Source: Leptolyngbya boryana PCC 6306 (GTDB taxonomy: Bacteria > Cyanobacteriota > Cyanobacteriia > Leptolyngbyales > Leptolyngbyaceae). From it: DNA of 64,000 nucleotides. The DNA is taken from NCBI RefSeq assembly GCF_000353285.1, contig NZ_KB731324.1, positions 4,172,577-4,236,576 of the forward strand, given 5' to 3'. Positions 62,828-64,000 of the stretch are shown here, piece by piece; the first letter of the stretch is position 1, and the number at the start of each line of letters is the position of its first letter. The notes under the pieces were generated by a model. That model saw nothing but the letters and a program-made list of their open reading frames with translations. It did not search any database and was not told where the DNA came from. The translations under genes were made by a program, and so were the position numbers.

Positions 62828-63447
62828 GTTGAGAGAAATATTGCGATCGGTAACATGGAGTGAACTTTAGTAAAACAGGTGCGCGACTCGAGGATGAGGA
62901 TGCTACTTTATATTCAAGACACAAGAGAAGTTCAAACCCTTCTCCCAAGCCGATTAAAGCCCGTGTCTCCCGCTTTAATCCCTCGCAAATCCTGAAAGAT
63001 ATTTCACCGATCGAACTTCACCTTAGTCTCAACTGCACTCAAGATTCTCACTTCAATTCCGCTTTATTTGAGTCGCAAATTTGAACTAGCGAAAACTACA
63101 GCCTGGTTCGGCTGATTCGGGGAGATTGTTGATTAGACTGTTTGCGATTTTGTCCACCTTATTTGTTGTTTGTTCGATACACCTTGACAACTTAAGTGAC
63201 CACCATTTTTTCAGGGTTTGGCGACTTGCCAGACCCTTTGACATGTTTACCGCAGTTCGGCTTCGCGCGTTTCTAGCTGTTCACTACAAATAAAGCTGGT
63301 AGAGAGTGATCCGCGTCTGGATTCTCCCCATCTCCCCAGGGCTTTTTCATAGATTACTTTTAAAACATTCTCTCAGGCTGGAGCTTCACCAACATGAGAA
63401 GCGGTCACCCAAGATGTTTTAATCGACTAGCACGACAGGACTCCGTA
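62828..63447. other. Long intergenic region with terminator-like hairpin and a repeat end
   Basis: No convincing gene is visible in 620 bp. AGGGTTTGGC/GCCAGACCCT near 63213-63237 forms a 10-bp hairpin with one mismatch. At 63351-63372 GATTACTTTTAAAACATTC matches the end of the MITE-like repeat at 55961-56172. A CTCCCCATCTCCCC tract (63326-63339) is one of several G/C-rich low-complexity tracts in the window. Confidence 0.45.
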
Positions 63448-64000
63448 CTAACGAGTCTTAATATCTGAGATAGCATTGCGCGCAACTCCTGCGATCGCGG
63501 CATCTGAGGCTTTCGGCAAATGATGATATTTTCCGCCTGCTTGCTTCGCCAACTCTTTCGCGAATCCAGTTGAGATAAATTTATTCTCGGTGTCAATGAC
63601 GAGCAACTGAATCCCCAAGGCGCGAATTTTTGCGGCAAGCTCTAACAGTTCACCTTTGATATCCGGCTTTTCACCTTCAGGCAAAGTTTCACCGAGCGAT
63701 CGCGCCAGCGGAATATTGCCTCGACCATCGGTAATTGCCACAATCACGACTTGTCCAATATCGCCGGACTGTTTTGCATTCAATCCGACTCGAACTGCCT
63801 GGGTTAAGCCATGTGCTAAGGGAGAACCGCCGCCGCACGGTAAGCGATCGAGTCTGCGTTTTGCGGCTTCAATTGATCGCGTTGGCGGTAATAAGACCTC
63901 AGCTTGCTCACCTCGGAAAGGAATCAGCGAAATTTGATCTCGGTTCTGATATGCCTCAGTGAGTAAGCGCAATACTGCACCTTTGGCAGCATTCATCCGA
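63448..64000 (-). CDS. chlD: Magnesium chelatase subunit D, C-terminal part (cut by window)
   Basis: The visible 184 residues are the von Willebrand A domain of ChlD, which with ChlI and ChlH inserts Mg into protoporphyrin IX in chlorophyll synthesis. [19 protein letters not shown] at the edge and [19 protein letters not shown] follow the MIDAS aspartate region. [19 protein letters not shown] and [17 protein letters not shown] are also typical. The AAA+ N-terminal half is beyond the window; the frame is open to position 64000. Confidence 0.92.
   Translation of the reverse strand, partial: RMNAAKGAVLRLLTEAYQNRDQISLIPFRGEQAEVLLPPTRSIEAAKRRLDRLPCGGGSPLAHGLTQAVRVGLNAKQSGDIGQVVIVAITDGRGNIPLARSLGETLPEGEKPDIKGELLELAAKIRALGIQLLVIDTENKFISTGFAKELAKQAGGKYHHLPKASDAAIAGVARNAISDIKTR

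Overview
The window looks like a chromosomal segment of a cyanobacterium, probably filamentous and Leptolyngbya-like. The evidence is dense HIP1 octamers (GCGATCGC) throughout, the cyanobacterial order of the ribosomal alpha-type operon, a ChlD end, the carotenoid genes cruF and cruG, a CGLD27/Ycf36 protein, a YgfZ-like protein and several conserved cyanobacterial proteins of unknown function.

Layout. 1-7.9 kb holds housekeeping and membrane genes: a CPA2 antiporter cut by the window edge, a HAS-barrel protein, an SDR oxidoreductase, glutamate/leucine-type dehydrogenase, an SbcC/Rad50-like ATPase and a PIN/NYN-like protein. 8.0-10.1 kb is an islet of toxin-antitoxin genes and remnants: a TumE-type pair, a DUF2283 fragment, a Uma2 nuclease, and a broken MazF with its antitoxin intact. 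10.2-16.1 kb (minus strand) is the operon infA-rpmJ-rpsM-rpsK-rpoA-rplQ-truA-rplM-rpsI-rpmE-prfA, with tRNA-Pro(CGG) just outside. 16.4-19.3 kb carries an amidohydrolase, cobH and a membrane protein.

The centrepiece is a complete type V-K CRISPR-associated transposon (CAST) of about 23.3 kb, roughly 19617-42907. At its left end are five TnsB-type repeats at about 20-bp spacing, a detached half-repeat with a 17-nt homing spacer, an eight-repeat CRISPR array, a tracrRNA and cas12k. At its right end are tnsB-tnsC-tniQ and a second repeat cluster. The homing spacer matches 16 of 17 bases of a site just outside the left end. That site has a GTA (GTN) PAM and lies about 60-63 bp from the element boundary, so the element appears to sit at its own RNA-guided homing site. 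Cargo includes a Cas4-like Fe-S nuclease, a TPR-CHAT protease gene with two small partners (a CATRA-like conflict system by inference), a 1406-residue RecB-nuclease/DNA2-like helicase fusion next to an m5C methyltransferase, a LexA-like repressor with an altered cleavage site, and IS remnants. Immediately beyond the right end is a short left-end-like remnant, which makes a perfect back-to-back palindrome.

43-64 kb returns to ordinary cyanobacterial genes: a nitrogenase C-terminal-domain protein, a FAD dehydrogenase, HNH, a broken alpha/beta hydrolase beside an intact dienelactone hydrolase, a KaiC-like ATPase with a histidine kinase, a DUF255 protein, clpP, ygfZ-like, prfB with an intact programmed +1 frameshift site, cruF-cruG-ZIP, an ADP-ribosylglycohydrolase-like protein, a peptidoglycan-binding protein, and chlD cut by the right edge. 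No database search was possible. Family names come from motifs read in the sequence and from memory of the families.
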